Assembly (NCBI RefSeq): GCF_036320965.1
Contig: NC_092231.1
Location: forward strand, 28,638,199 to 28,702,198
Direction: 5' to 3'
Length of the DNA stretch: 64,000 nt
Source: Panulirus ornatus
Taxonomy: Eukaryota > Arthropoda > Malacostraca > Decapoda > Palinuridae
The notes under the pieces: model-generated
Seen by the model: only the letters and a program-made list of their open reading frames with translations
Database searches by the model: none
Told to the model about the DNA's origin: nothing
In this document: in pieces, positions 1 through 11,353 of the stretch
Numbering within the stretch: position 1 is the stretch's first letter
Layout of the letters: every line of letters starts with the position of its first letter
Made by a program: the position numbers and the translations under genes

Positions 1-480
1 CCTTCGAAAGGGAAACCAGATGGCCACGCCGGGCCATCAATCCAGTCCCCCCTCGACACTCGGACCTTCCATCAAAGGCACCAGGTCAAGTTGGGGTCAA
101 CCTACGGCCCCCCATACAGTGTCGTCGCTGTCAGGACAAGAGAAGGTGGGGCCTCTAGGCAGATGTGGGACGAACTTAACTTCCTTTCAGCCAGTCAGCT
201 GTCTCACGGATAACACCTTCTCCAATCACCGACGTCCCTGTGGCCCTCCAGCCAAGTAGGAGTGGCACTTGGAACCACCCTCCTCCAATCACCACTGGCC
301 CTTAGGCCCATAACCAATCAAGGGTGGCATCATAGGGTAACGGGCGGACGCAAGTCTCCTGTCTGTAATAAAAACCTCTGACTCCCTGCTGAGCCTCGAT
401 TACTTCAGCAGTCCCGAGCCCAGCAAGGTAATGTTTTCCCTGTCTCGAACCCCGTAGCCACCGCTACTCTAGTTTGTAAG
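1..480. other. No recognised feature
   Basis: Ordinary mixed-composition sequence before the first minisatellite. The short open frame near its start (20-259) shows no family signature. I see no RNA gene or transposon motif. Confidence 0.4.
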
Positions 481-1099
481 ATGTTTACTGTGTCACGTCA
501 GGTTTAGCTAAGTGTAACGATGATGTTTACTGTGTCACGTCAGGTTTAGCTAAGTGTAACGATGATGTTTACTGTGTCACGTCAGGTTTAGCTAAGTGTA
601 ACGATGTTGTTTACTGTGTCACGTCAGGTTTAGCTAAGTGTAACGATGATGTTTACTGTGTCACGTCAGGTCTACCTAAGTGTAACGATGATGTTTACTG
701 TGTCACGTCAGGTTTAGCTAAGTGTAACGATGATGTTTACTGTGTCACGTCAGGTTTAGCTAAGTGTAACGATGATGTTTACTGTGTCACGTCAGGTCTA
801 CCTAAGTGTAACGATGATGTTTACTGTGTCACGTCAGGTCTACCTAAGTGTAACGATGATGTTTACTGTGTCACGTCAGGTTTAGCTAAGTGTAACGATG
901 ATGTTTACTGTGTCACGTCAGGTTTAGCTAAGTGTAACGATGATGTTTACTGTGTCACGTCAGGTCTACCTAAGTGTAACGATGATGTTTACTGTGTCAC
1001 GTCAGGTTTAGCTAAGTGTAACGATGATGTTTACTGTGTCACGTCAGGTTTAGCTAAGTGTAACGATGATGTTTACTGTGTCACGTCAGGTCTAAGTGT
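481..1099. repeat. 42-bp minisatellite, about 14.7 copies
   Basis: The unit starts ATGTTTACTGTGTCACGTCA and recurs every 42 bp from 481. Two classes differ at the centre: class A has GGTTTAGCTAAG and class B GGTCTACCTAAG. Reading left to right the order is A A A A B A A B B A A B A A and then a shortened unit. Copies are otherwise nearly identical, so the array is recent or homogenised. Confidence 0.97.
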
Positions 1100-1160
1100 A
1101 ATGTTATCGAACAAATTGTCATAGAGGAAAGAGATCTCCTGGTTTGAAATCTTATCTGGA

Positions 1161-1254
1161 ATGTTAACTCATGTTCAATGTTAACTCATGTTCAATGTTA
1201 ACTCATGTTCATCGTTAACTCATGTTCAATGTTAAACTCATGTTCAGTGTTAAC
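1161..1254. repeat. 17-bp tandem repeat, about 5.5 copies
   Basis: ATGTTAACTCATGTTCA repeats head to tail from 1161, with one TCG variant and one single-base insertion (GTTAAACTC) in the last full copy. Confidence 0.95.
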
Positions 1255-1489
1255 GTAAATGATTCATGTCTGATTTATGTACCTATCTTTGTACACTTGA
1301 ATTCTTTCATTATACGTAGATTTAATGTAATGCTGGTCTTTAATTCAATCCCATAACTTTCAGACAGTGTTATCCTGAGTTGTGCAATCTGACAAATCTT
1401 ACGTCCTTGCAAAGACAAGGATCAGTATATTATTTGTAACATATGTTACTGGCGACCTTGCTCGAATAAGTATTGAGTTCGTAACAGTA

Positions 1490-2010
1490 TTCTCTCTAAT
1501 ACTCCCTACAGTGTATGTATTCTCTCTGTATACTGCCTACAGTGTATGTATTCTCTGTGTATACAATCTACATTATATGTATTCTCTCTAATACTCCCTA
1601 CAGCGTATGTATTCTCTCTATACTGCCTACAGTGTATGTATTCTCTCTAATTCTGCCTACTGTGTATGTATTCTCTCTTATACTGCCTACAGTGTATGTA
1701 TTCTCTAATACTGTCTACAGTGTATGTATTCACTCTGTATACTACCTACAGTGTATGTATTCTCTCTGTAAACTGCCTACAGTGTATGTATTCTCTCTAA
1801 TACTGTCTACAGTGTATGTATTCACTCTGTATACTACCTACAGTGTATGTATTCTCTCTGTAAACTGCCTACAGTGTATGTATTCTCTCTGTATACTGCC
1901 TACAGTGTACTTATTTACACTACATTATATACAGTGTATGTATTCTCTCTGTATACTGCCTGCAGTGTACTTATTTACACTATATTGTTTACAGTGTATG
2001 TATTTTCCCT
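1490..2010. repeat. 29-31 bp minisatellite built on ACAGTGTATGTATTCTCTCT
   Basis: About 17 copies of a unit with core ACAGTGTATGTATTCTCTC, spaced 29 to 31 bp, with interchangeable linkers (TATACTGCCT, AATACTGTCT, TATACTACCT). The array decays rightwards into TACTTATTTACACTA variants. The open frame across it is a consequence of the repeat. Confidence 0.95.
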
Positions 2011-2542
2011 ATATACCTTCTGCCTTTGGATACATCAATAGGCCAGACAAGACAGAAATAAGCGAGACACTGAAGAAAAAAAAAAGGGTTTCATCACCAG
2101 TGGTTTCCCACTGTGAAATCTGTATACGAGATCAAGTACAGTGGCGGCAGGGGAAAGTGGCCGGGGAGGTCTACCTCCAGTGGTAAGCAATTCCATATAA
2201 TTCCCAGTGGTGACGATACACTGGTGAGCAGTGTATCTTTCAATAGTGGCTCTGGGAAATAATATTGCTAAAAAAGAATGAAGTGGGAAATATTGGTATA
2301 AAATAATGAAACCTTTATGGACCTCACTCGTGCATAATACTCACCGAGGAGGAACAGCACAAACCAACCAACAAACAAACAAACCAAAATTTCTTGATGA
2401 AAATGATGACGTAAAATGATGACGTAACGGTAAAATGATGACGTAACACTGCTGGGGGGAGTGTCTTTTAACACCAGGAAAACATACGTGGTGTTGACTA
2501 CACTCGGGGAGGAAACTTCCCTAGAATGTGTTGTACCACCCT
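2011..2542. other. Unassigned spacer with three TGATGACGTAA repeats
   Basis: Between two minisatellites I recognise no gene. At 2401-2447 the motif AAATGATGACGTAA occurs three times in under 50 bp; each contains a cAMP-response-element-like TGACGTAA. The function is unknown. Confidence 0.4.
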
Positions 2543-2736
2543 GTACCACAGGTTACTAGGGTCAGTGGTGAGGATGTACATGTACCACAGGCCACTAGGG
2601 TCAGTGGTGAGGATGTACATGTACTACAGGTCACTAGGGTCAGTGGTGAGGATGTACATGTACCACAGGCCACTAGGGTCAGTGGTGAGGATGTACATGT
2701 ACCACAGGTCACTAGGGTCAGTGGTGAGGATGTACC
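2543..2736. repeat. 39-bp minisatellite, 5 copies
   Basis: Units begin GTACCACAGGTCACTAGGGT at 2543, 2582, 2621, 2660 and 2699. They differ by single bases (GTTAC/GCCAC/GTCAC; one TACTAC). The 39-bp length keeps frames open on both strands; no gene is inferred. Confidence 0.97.
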
Positions 2737-2880
2737 ATTACAAGTGGGTACTAGGTACTAGTGGTATGAAACTGAAAAAAAAAAACATGATCACTTTGAA
2801 AAAGTCACTGTGTCCTTCTTCAGGTGGATTACACTGTGAAAGAGGAACTGCTTAGAGACATAAGTGACCCAAGAACAGGT

Positions 2881-3412
2881 GCTGGGACAGAGACTGGGAG
2901 AGCGAGACCCATAACTGGGACAGAGACTGGGAGAGCGAGACCCATAGCTGGGTATAGACTGGGAGAGCGAGACCCATAGCTGGGTATAGACTGGGAGAGC
3001 GAGACCCATAGCTGGGTATAGACTGGGAGACCGAGACCCATAGCTGTGTATAGACTGGGAGAGCGAGACCCATAGCTGGGTATATAGACTGGGAGACCGA
3101 GACCCATAGCTGTGTATAGACTGGGAGAGCGAGACCCATAGCTGGGTATACACCGGGAGAGCGAGACCTATAGCTGGGTATAGACTGGGAGAGCGAGACC
3201 TATAGCTGGGTATAGACTGGGAGAGCGAGACCCATATCTGGGTATAGACTGGGAGAGCGAGACCCATAGCTGGGTACAGACTGGGAGACCGAGACCCATA
3301 TCTGGGTATAGACTGGGAGAGCGAGACCCATAGCTGGGTATAGACTGGGAGAGTGAGACCCATAGCTAGGTATAGACTGGGAGAGCGAGACCCATAGCTG
3401 GGTATAGAATAA
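2881..3412. repeat. 32-bp minisatellite, about 16.5 copies
   Basis: The core GACTGGGAGAGCGAGACCCA plus TAGCTGGGTATA repeats every 32 bp. The left end uses AACTGGGACAGA linkers and the right end stops at 3412 in TAGAATAATG. The right edge is immediately followed by the 3' end of a minus-strand LINE relic (3413-3560), so the array lies directly 3' of that element. Confidence 0.96.
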
Positions 3413-3560
3413 TGCTGCATCTGAGAGTGGGTACCTGGTGAAGTCTTTGTGGGGTCTTCTACCCCCACAGCCCAAGGTGCTGGGGTCGGGTCGTTGTTCG
3501 ACCAGGCTGTTGTAAGCGGCAGGCCCACAGAGCCCCTAGATCCTGGCTGGTCTGGTGCAC
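3413..3560 (-). mobile_element. CR1-like LINE relic, C-terminal end of ORF2
   Basis: Read on the minus strand this encodes SAPDQPGSRGSVGLPLTTAW, then NDPTPAPWAVGVEDPTKTSP. This is the extreme C-terminus seen in at least ten other relics here (signature: LDKYLxxVPDQPGxxG followed by a W-rich tail). Only this end survives and the 3' end abuts the 32-bp minisatellite. The clade (CR1 versus a related jockey-group clade) is a tentative assignment. Confidence 0.65.
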
Positions 3561-3935
3561 TGGGTGAGCACAGTGAGGGGAGGACGGAGAGAAAGTCGAC
3601 GGGATGATGTAAGTCGTCACGTATCCCAAACAAAAAGGCAACACACAGACACACAAGGAATGAAACGCACCACACACAGGAGTCAAGCTGCACCTGACAC
3701 GTACAAGAGGATCACAAACATCAGGACAAAAATCGAGGAACAAGTGAGAGAAACAAAGTCGATCAGAGACGACCAAATAGTGTTTGACAAGGGATCAAAT
3801 CATAGTCATCAGAGTACAGAGCTCACATGAGGACATGTGTGAGGAGGTGAATATACAAAGCCTCACTGTTTGTGTACCCCACTGACAGACTGTTGCTATG
3901 TGTTGTTTGCTTATTTTTTGCTCAATGGTACAAAG
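3561..3935. other. No recognised feature
   Basis: Unique-looking sequence to the right of the LINE 3' relic. Short open frames on both strands show no conserved motif. It may be older LINE sequence too decayed to read by eye. Confidence 0.35.
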
Positions 3936-3939
3936 ATAT

Positions 3940-4060
3940 TGTTGAAAATATCAAAAAGATGATTTGGTAAACAGAGAAGAGGTAGTAAAAGCTTTGCGGA
4001 AGATGAAAGCAGGCAAGGCAGCGGGTTTGGATGTACCCTGTACGACCCAGCTACTCCTCC
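3940..4060 (+). mobile_element. RTE-like LINE relic (linker before the RT domain)
   Basis: The plus strand reads VNREEVVKALRKMKAGKAAG, then LDVP. This matches the conserved segment just before the reverse-transcriptase palm in RTE-like elements (REEVxxAIxKMKxGKAAGxDG). It is flanked by unrelated sequence within about 60 codons, so it is a fragment. Confidence 0.5.
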
Positions 4061-4407
4061 CGCCAGCCTGGTGACCAAGGCAGACCTAATTACGACCTTC
4101 AAGTTTCAAAGTTAGTCAGACGGCGAGGAAGAGAGTAAACAGTCGTTCATGGTGTACAATAGCAGCGTAACGTGAGGCTATGGCAAGAGGTTATCATCAG
4201 GGAGCTGGTCAGACTGGAGGTGAGGAAGCACTGCCTGTGGAGGGTTGGGATAATGACACTGCCGTCCCCAACACTGTATGAAGTAATGATACAGGATGTT
4301 CAAGAGGTGGACCATCATGAGTGCAGAACTCTCTCCCAGTAATGTAAAAATACGTAGTGACAAAGAAGCAATTACACATATACTTTAGTAAAGACCTAGG
4401 CGAGGAG

Positions 4408-4421
4408 CGCGCGCGCGCGCG

Positions 4422-4462
<41 letters not shown>
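4408..4462. repeat. Compound (CG)n(CA)n tract
   Basis: About 11 CG dinucleotides run directly into about 16 CA dinucleotides, 54 bp of uninterrupted alternating purine-pyrimidine. Such tracts are the classical Z-DNA-forming sequence type. Confidence 0.97.
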
Positions 4463-4464
<2 letters not shown>

Positions 4465-4499
4465 TGGGAGGATACTAAATGAGACAAACCGTATACTCG

Positions 4500-4930
4500 C
4501 AAATATCAGAATTGCAATTCGAGTTCACAGACAAGGAAATATTCAGCTAGCTGTCCACATCCTACGTAAGACAAACCTAGAATGTACCTCTCAAGTTTGG
4601 TCATCACACCTGGACAAAAACAAAGAGGTAAGAGAGAAGGTGCAGAGGAGGTCAAGCAATGATGGTACCAGCATTGGGAAATCTCTGAGTTACTGGGAAA
4701 GGCTTGAGGCTTATATCTTTTTACCATGGTCCGGAGTGAGGGCTGACACGATCATAAAACTTTTAAGTTTTTAAACTAGTTTGATGACGCAAACAATGAA
4801 CAGTTCTTCGAAAGAAAGAACAGCCAGAGGACATAACGCGAAATGAAGAAAGTAACTTGTGAGGAAATGTGTAGCGAAGCAGAGAGTCCACAAGTCTTGT
4901 TCCGTTATTATCATAAGTTTTTGATCACAA
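4500..4930 (+). mobile_element. LINE relic, RT thumb and C-terminal region
   Basis: The plus strand reads VHILRKTNLECTSQVWSSHL, DKNKEVREKVQRRSS, SYWERLEAYIFLPWSGVRAD. This is the post-catalytic region of CR1/jockey-group LINEs (family pattern: LEYxSQVWSPHLxKDIxxLEKVQRRxxK, then LSYxERLxALxLPxLxxRR). Downstream frames contain FDDANNEQFFERKNSQ, again typical. Stops and frameshifts show it is dead. It is a different subfamily from the DKYLxxVPDQPG relics. Confidence 0.6.
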
Positions 4931-5555
4931 AACAACCCAAAAGAAAATAATAATAATAATACTGTTTTATTATTCTATTTCATTGCTTAGCGAGTAAAGT
5001 CTTTTGTTTGTTTGTATTGCAGGTCATAATCTAAGTGATCAATTTGCATTAATCAACAGCTAATCGAAAATGGCTACTTCACAGAAAGAAGCTCAATGTG
5101 TCATCTGACGTGTGGAGTAGACATGTATGTCAACTTTCCAGTGGCATGACTACCGTCAACATAACCCTCCCACCTGACCCTGCAGTAGGTCTGGCAAGCT
5201 TCCTGTAGACAGGCGGCCGCGCCCGGCAGGCTTGAAAATGGACGTATCTTATGTTCACGAGGCCTTCCACCGCAGTCCAGGTGTCTCACCTGTACTGCGG
5301 CTACCCAGGTATCAACAGCGAACAAAATTCTAACAGAAGAGACCACATCTTCAGGTATACAGTGGGCACATACTACAAGCCTTACATACAACCCAATGAC
5401 AAGTTACGGTGTTGCGAGTGTGCATGTTCCACGCTGAACTCAGTTCATGAAAACAATACCGACTTAAGAAATGGTTTGGTCTCCTGATGATGCCGACTTT
5501 CATCGTGTTAGAACGAATCAACTGCCATAATGTACGAATATGGAGGTCTGCAAAC
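4931..5555. other. No recognised feature
   Basis: AT-rich to about 5060, then mixed sequence. I see no protein family, splice-site pair or repeat. It may hold decayed LINE sequence, since RT motif remnants flank it on both sides. Confidence 0.35.
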
Positions 5556-5665
5556 CTCCGAGTCTTGTGGACACATTCGTCTCAGCCCCAATACTCAGTG
5601 TTGGGTGTGGGGTACCGCAAGGGCGGGTGATGGGACCATTTTCACTTACATAGTGAGCAGAACGT
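5556..5665 (+). mobile_element. LINE relic, RT motif with VPQG
   Basis: The plus strand gives SLVDTFVSAPILSVGCGVPQ, then GRVMGPFSLT. Compare the RT motif B of LINEs (GVPQGSVLGPLLF). Neighbouring frames are broken, so only this motif is recognisable. Confidence 0.45.
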
Positions 5666-7175
5666 GAACCAATATTATGTGTATCTTTACATTCTGATAA
5701 TGTATATGTCCGCCAGTTGTAGGAACTGCAGCTGCCAGTCATCATCCAGGCAGATGGCGCGCCCCACACTCGCTTTTTTCTTGAGCGACTTCACCGAGGG
5801 GAACTTCCCCACCTGCTGGGCCAGTCCCCTGGCCTCCACGTCCTCCCGATGTTACGTCCTTCCTCTTGTGGGGATACGTGCAAGAAGTGTGTCTGCCATG
5901 ACGCTCTTACTGACAATCAAACATTTCGTACAAGGAGAAGCGACTGCATCAGCTCTGTGACGAGGGATATGTTGGCCAACGTCTGGACTGGAGCGGAATA
6001 CCGCCTGGATGTGTTGCCTGCCACTACCGCTGCACACACTGAGGTGTACTGAAGAAAGGTGATTATATTATTAAGAAACAAAACGCAAAAAAAAAAAATC
6101 GCATTATCATAATTCTTTGTTTCTGCTGTACTAAAATTTTTAGAACATAACAAAATGAGTGACAAATTGGAGAGCGTAAGCAGCATACAGAAGTTGAAAA
6201 ACTTGTATAATACTAGAGAAAGTTTATGAGATGGGGCCCTACGAGCGTAGAACTTCCTCCACGTACACTACAAATAGGTAATTACACACACACACACACA
6301 CACACTAGACCTTATTTTCTGACACTAACATGAATACTGAGAACATGATATACGATACACCAGTCGGAAGTGATCATGTAATGCTAAAGTTTGAATATGT
6401 GGCACAAGAGGTCACTAAAAGAGCAGAGGTAAAACAGAAACTAGAAGAAGAGACATAATTGTGGGAACAACACAGATCTCAACAACATCTGTGGTAACGT
6501 AGACTTGAAAATGGAGTTAAGTAGCCAGGAACGAAGGCCGTTGTGTTGAGAGCGTCTGTGAAATTTACAGTGAAGGAATAGAGGCATGGGCACCTCAAGC
6601 CTCCTATACAGAGGGAATGGTAAGAAAGAGGAAGGAAGGGTTTTTAATACATGATTGTCATAAAGCAAAGGAGCCTCGAGATGTCCAATGGCGAGGACAC
6701 AGACCGCTCTCCAGCCAGCTCGGCTCTGCAAGGTACAAGAGACCACAAGAGTGTGATGGGCTGGGGAAGCAGGTTTGGTATATCGTTGTGAAATCTACAC
6801 AAAATATTAACAAAATACTAAAAGGCCTTGACCCATAAAAGGTCCATGGATCTGATGAAATTTCCTATGTGATAAAGAGGTGTGTGCAGACACGCTTGAC
6901 AACGTCATAGCTACAATATGTATGACAAAGGTGTGATGTGTAAGGTGGTGGAAGAGATGTTCAGGTGGCAGCAAGTGGATGACTTCCTGAGGAGGAGAAA
7001 TGTCCTTCGTGCAAGATGGCTTCAATACAGAATAAGGAGAACTACTGGGGTAAAGTGAGAGAAGGTCTCGGTATTAGTAAGGTTTTGCAGCAATCTGTGT
7101 GAGAGGCGCTCGCGAGTATACCGTCCATAACCTGTCGCCAGATTCCTACATTAGGAGACTACAACCTCGAGACGT
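5666..7175. other. Mostly unassigned; (CA)n at 6284-6305 and faint LINE traces
   Basis: A short (CA)n lies at 6284-6305. Near 6825-6895 the plus strand reads LDP, stop, KVHGSDEISYVIKRCVQ, resembling the LINE RT entry motif (GPDEISxxxLKxC). The rest shows nothing I can identify. Confidence 0.35.
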
Positions 7176-7179
7176 GCGG

Positions 7180-7990
7180 CCACGAAGATGTACGACGAAT
7201 TCCAGCAAGCCATCATTTGCCAGGTATAAGAGAGCGAAGATCGAGTATAACAGCATAAGAAAGGAAGATCATAGAAACTTTGACATGATTATTGTGGACA
7301 AGAGAGAATCGAAAACTATTTCGTATATTCATCAGGAATGAACTGTCGGTTATATAGCAGGTAATCAGGCTAAGGGATTTATAGGTAAAACCTGTCGAGG
7401 ATGATGTAAGGATGGGTATGTGAGGAACTGAAGAACAACCTCAAAGGTATCTACACAGCGGGAGACGCCAGTGAGACTGAACGGGGAGGAGGTGTTTTGA
7501 AAGCATTAACAGAACACAAAGAGGTCGTGACCCACACGCGTCTCATGGTCTTCATGAAATCTCACCACACATGCTGAAGTTGTGTACAGACACACTACAC
7601 AAACCAACTGAAACACTGTTCAAGATGTTGCTGGAGAAAGAACTAAGTGCCAAGGGAGCGGAAACAGGCAAACGTTACACATGTACATAAGGAAAGAGAC
7701 CAGAGACACTCACTGAACTACACACTGGTCTCACGGGTGAGAGACATTTGGGGAAAGCAAGTCATGTGAAGCGAGCCACTTACATTTCTACGAGAGTGAG
7801 CTCTGTCTTAGACAAAAGGGAAGGCTGGGGGGGACTATTCTTAGTCTGAACCGCCAGAAAGCATCTGACATTGAACCAAATGGAAGGCAGATTAAAAGGC
7901 TGGGTAACTAGGCAAGAATAAAGGGTATCATCCTTCCATAGGCAGATGATGGTTATGCTCGGTAGAGAACACATGGTCTTCAACCTACGA
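7180..7990 (+). mobile_element. LINE relic, endonuclease-RT linker and early RT
   Basis: The plus strand first reads ARYKRAKIEYNSIRKEDHRN, then FDMIIVDKRESKTISYI. This matches the linker of crustacean LINEs (YKRARNEYxxIRREEERNFEKDIVDKCKxxPKLFYRxI). Further on, GLHEISPHMLKLCTDTLHKP with TETLFKMLLE is the first RT motif. From 7780 the frames echo the sequence at 60430 (QKGRLGGTILSLNRQKASD). Stops and shifts are frequent. Confidence 0.6.
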
Positions 7991-8004
7991 TAGAAAATAC
8001 ATTA

Positions 8005-8327
8005 TTCCCTACCGGCACGACAGGCTCAGAAAACTCTGTAAACCATCCCTAAAATCAAAAGGCGATATAAGCACAAAATGAGAACATCCGGAGTCCAAGA
8101 CTTCTCAAAGTACAGCCCGCATCCATCAGAAACACACCAGGAAGCACTCTGCAGAAATGTAAGGCTCCGCGCTGAGTGTACATGACCAGCCGGACTGTGG
8201 CGGCTCCGTGGGCCTCAAGGCCGCGGCTTCTAACAAAGTTTGGTCGAGGAACGACCTAACTTACCAGCCTGGGCGGCGGAGGTAGAAGTCCTCTGAAGCC
8301 TACTCAGGTACACAGTGGCTCTGTGGC
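8005..8327 (+). mobile_element. CR1-like LINE relic, ORF2 3' end
   Basis: The plus strand reads HDRLRKLCKPSLKSKGD, then SPRLLKVQPASIRN and a GGRSPLKPTQV tail. These correspond to RHGRLCxI, GPxLFNxLPxxIRN and the final tail of other copies. The element runs without a gap into the 37-bp minisatellite at 8328. Confidence 0.6.
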
Positions 8328-9723
8328 CCTGCTGGAAAACCCTACCCACGCAAGACCTGAAGTGCCTGCTGGAAGACCCTACCCACGCAAGACCTGAAGT
8401 ACCTGCTGGAAGACCCTACCCACCCAGGACCTGAAGTACCTGCTGGAAGACCCTACCCACCCAGGACCTGAAGTACCTGTTGGAAGACCCTACCCACCCA
8501 GGACCTGAAGTACCTGTTGGAAGACCCTACCCACCCAGGACCTGAAGTACCTGCTGGAAAACCCTACCCACGCAAGACCTGAAGTACCTGCTGGAAGACC
8601 CTACCCACCCAGGACCTGAAGTACCTGCTGGAAAACCCTACCCACGCAAGACCTGAAGTACCTGCTGGAAGACCCTACCCACCCAGGACCTGAAGTACCT
8701 GCTGGAAGACCCTACCCACCCAGGACCTGAAGTACCTGCTGGAAGACCCTACCCATCCAGGGCCTTAAGTACCTACCATACGATCCTACCCACCCAGGAC
8801 CTGAAGTACCTGTTGGAAGACCCTACCCACCCAGGACCAGAAATACCTGCTGGAAGATCCTACCCGCCTAGGACCTTAAGTATCTGTTGGAAGACCCTAC
8901 CCACCCAGGACATAAGGAACCTGCTGGAAGACCCTACCCACCCAGGACCTGAAGTACCTGTTGGCAGACCCTGCCCACCCAGGACCTGAAGTACCTGCTG
9001 GAAGACCCTACCCACCCAGGACATGAAGTACCTGTTGGAAGACCCTACCCACCCAGGACCAGAAGTACCTGCTGGAAGACCCTACCCACCCAGGACCAGA
9101 AGTACCTGCTGGAAGACCCTACCCACCCAGGACCTGAAGTACCTGTTGGAAGACCCTACCCACCCAGGACCTGAAGTACCTGCTGGAAGATCCTACCCAC
9201 CCAGGACCTGAAGTACCTGCTGGAAGACCCTACCCATCCAGGGCCTTAAGTACCTACCATACGATCCTACCCACCCAGGACCTGAAGTACCTGTTGGAAG
9301 ACCCTACCCACCCAGGACCAGAAATACCTGCTGGAAGACCCTACCCACCCAGGACCTGAAGTACCTGTTGGAAGACCCTAACCACCCAGGACCAGAAGTA
9401 CCTGCTGGAAGACCCTACCCACCCAGGACCAGAAGTACCTGCTGGAAGACCCTACCCACCCAGGACCTGAAGTACCTGCTGGAAGACCCTGCCCACCCAG
9501 GACCTGAAGTACCTGCTGGAAGACCCTGCCCACCCAGGACTGAAGTACCTGCTGGAAGACCCTACCCACCCAGGACCTGAAGTACCTGCTGGAAGACCCT
9601 GCCCACCCAGGACTGAAGTACCTGCTGGAAGACCCTACCCACCCAGGACCTGAAGTACCTGCTGGAAGACCCTGCCCACCCAGGACTGATGTACCTGCTG
9701 GAAGACCCTACCCACCCAGGACC
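8328..9723. repeat. 37-bp minisatellite, about 37.7 copies
   Basis: CCTGCTGGAAGACCCTACCC then ACCCAGGACCTGAAGTA, period 37 bp. Diagnostic variants are CACGCAAGACC at the left, GACCAGAAGTA, GACCC-TGCCC, and shortened units ending CAGGACTGAAG at the right. A distinctive run (CATCCAGGGCC, then ACCATACGATCC) occurs at 8751 and again at 9232, 481 bp apart, exactly 13 units: a block duplication. Confidence 0.97.
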
Positions 9724-9834
9724 TACAGCACTCCCTGTGCATCACTAAGGGACATTCCTCTCTCTCTGCACCATTTCCTACAGACGTTATGTGTGTATCT
9801 ACCAAATTCACAGTAGGTATCTCTAAGTTATTAC

Positions 9835-9965
9835 TACAAGGCCAGGTGCTCAACCTGTGTGCATAAACAACACCTTACTGGAATACTAGACTGGGTAGAA
9901 TGTGCAAAATAAATCCACTGAAGACCAGAGATGATGTAGGGACCCACGTCCGGTCAACCCATCAC
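9835..9965 (+). mobile_element. CR1-like LINE relic
   Basis: The plus strand reads YWNTRLGRMCKINPLKTRDD, then VGTHVRSTHHYQHVYG. The paralogous relic at 40560-40692 reads WNDRLATMCKLNLLKNRDDV, then GHIRQGPTSGQPN. Both follow the WKILEGxxPNLHxKI motif. Here the stretch GGACCCACGTCCGGTCAACC is single copy, unlike at 40.7 kb. Confidence 0.55.
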
Positions 9966-10057
9966 TACCAGCACGTATATGGAAGACCAGGAGGGTCACG
10001 TTGACGAACAGAGAATACCAGATAACTTCTTTCATGACGAGCCAGACGAGTCAGGGT

Positions 10058-10062
<5 letters not shown>

Positions 10063-10139
<77 letters not shown>

Positions 10140-10140
10140 A
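10063..10140. repeat. (TA)n with a short (AC)n tail
   Basis: About 34 TA dinucleotides followed by ACACACACAC. Confidence 0.97.
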
Positions 10141-10225
10141 AGAAATTCACCGTCAACAGCCTGGTGGATTACAGCCGCGGTTCGAGGCGCGGATAAAGAC
10201 ACGAGCGTAAATCAATGTCAAGCGC

Positions 10226-10226
<1 letters not shown>

Positions 10227-10286
<60 letters not shown>
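10227..10286. repeat. (TG)n microsatellite
   Basis: About 29 uninterrupted TG dinucleotides. Confidence 0.97.
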
Positions 10287-10287
<1 letters not shown>

Positions 10288-11353
10288 GGAACTTTGGGTT
10301 AACAATGAGCGAATCCACTCCATCATGACACTCGCACCTCCCCGTCACGTTAGTATCAGTACCACCAACGCCCAGGCAACTCTCACGAGTGAGAAACTGG
10401 CCAAGGCTGGCGGCGGCAGGAGGGTGGCTGCCTCACGCACGTCCCACACCGGGTGTCTCCCCGCCTGCCAGGCTATGACGGCAACACTTGACACATCCCG
10501 CCCGCCCCCCCGCCCGGCCTGCCTGCTGGCTCCGGCGTGCCAGGTGTCAGGTCCGCCTGGTTAGGTTCATCTCGTACGTCCTCTGGACATTAATGGTGAT
10601 ATGCCCAGCCACTGGGACGCTCAGGGAACCATAAACTTCACATCACCGTAGACATAAACGTGTGACACTATTGATGGTGATCGAGAGAGGGACGTGGAAG
10701 GAGGCGATGCATCATGGCCGCCCCAGCACTCCGGGTAAACAGTTACAACTGGTCGTGTACCAGGTCTCGTCTCGCAACGCCAGGTTCACACCGTCTACCA
10801 TGGCCTCAGTCATCAAGTACTGGCCGCCCACCTCAACGTCTTAAAGACACGATCAAACATACACTATAATCTGCTTCAAATAGCCTGTTCCCTGTTGATT
10901 CGTCTCCACATGACTATCTTTTCACCTCATTATATCTTGACCTATTTAGTCAACAACCAGGGCCCGGGGAGGTCGGCCTGTGAGGGTAACATTCACGGTT
11001 AGAAGGGAGGTTGTCTGCGGTGAGCAGCTGATGCTGTTCGCCTCCCAGGACGCTGGAAGGTGATGGTAAGAGGACAACCAGACACGGACGGTGGTCGAGG
11101 TGGACGTGGCACAACCTGGGGACCTTCCGGCAGCTTCACCTGCACCCAGCCACCACACTAGCAGGGGTGTCGTGCTGCTGGGAGGCACGTGACCTGCCGT
11201 CAAGCTGGTGGCAAGTCAGGTGCCGTGTATCTGAAGGTCAGGTGTTGTGCCGTGCTGCACGTGACGGGTGAGGTGCCGTGCAGGAACCAGAGGTTTCTTC
11301 GGTAATGGCCGGAAGCAAGTCCACTGAACAATAACTCTCGATCAAGAAACTTT
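10287..11353. other. No recognised feature; locally GC-rich
   Basis: 10380-10560 is GC-rich with poly-C runs; the remainder is mixed. I see no family signature in any frame and no convincing splice-site pair. Confidence 0.35.

Noticed and set aside
481..1099. CRISPR-like regular repeats
   Set aside because: There are no unique spacers between units; the array is pure head-to-tail minisatellite in a eukaryotic genome.
1382..2186. Tyr/Cys/Leu-rich plus-strand frames
   Set aside because: Translations of the 29-31 bp minisatellite.
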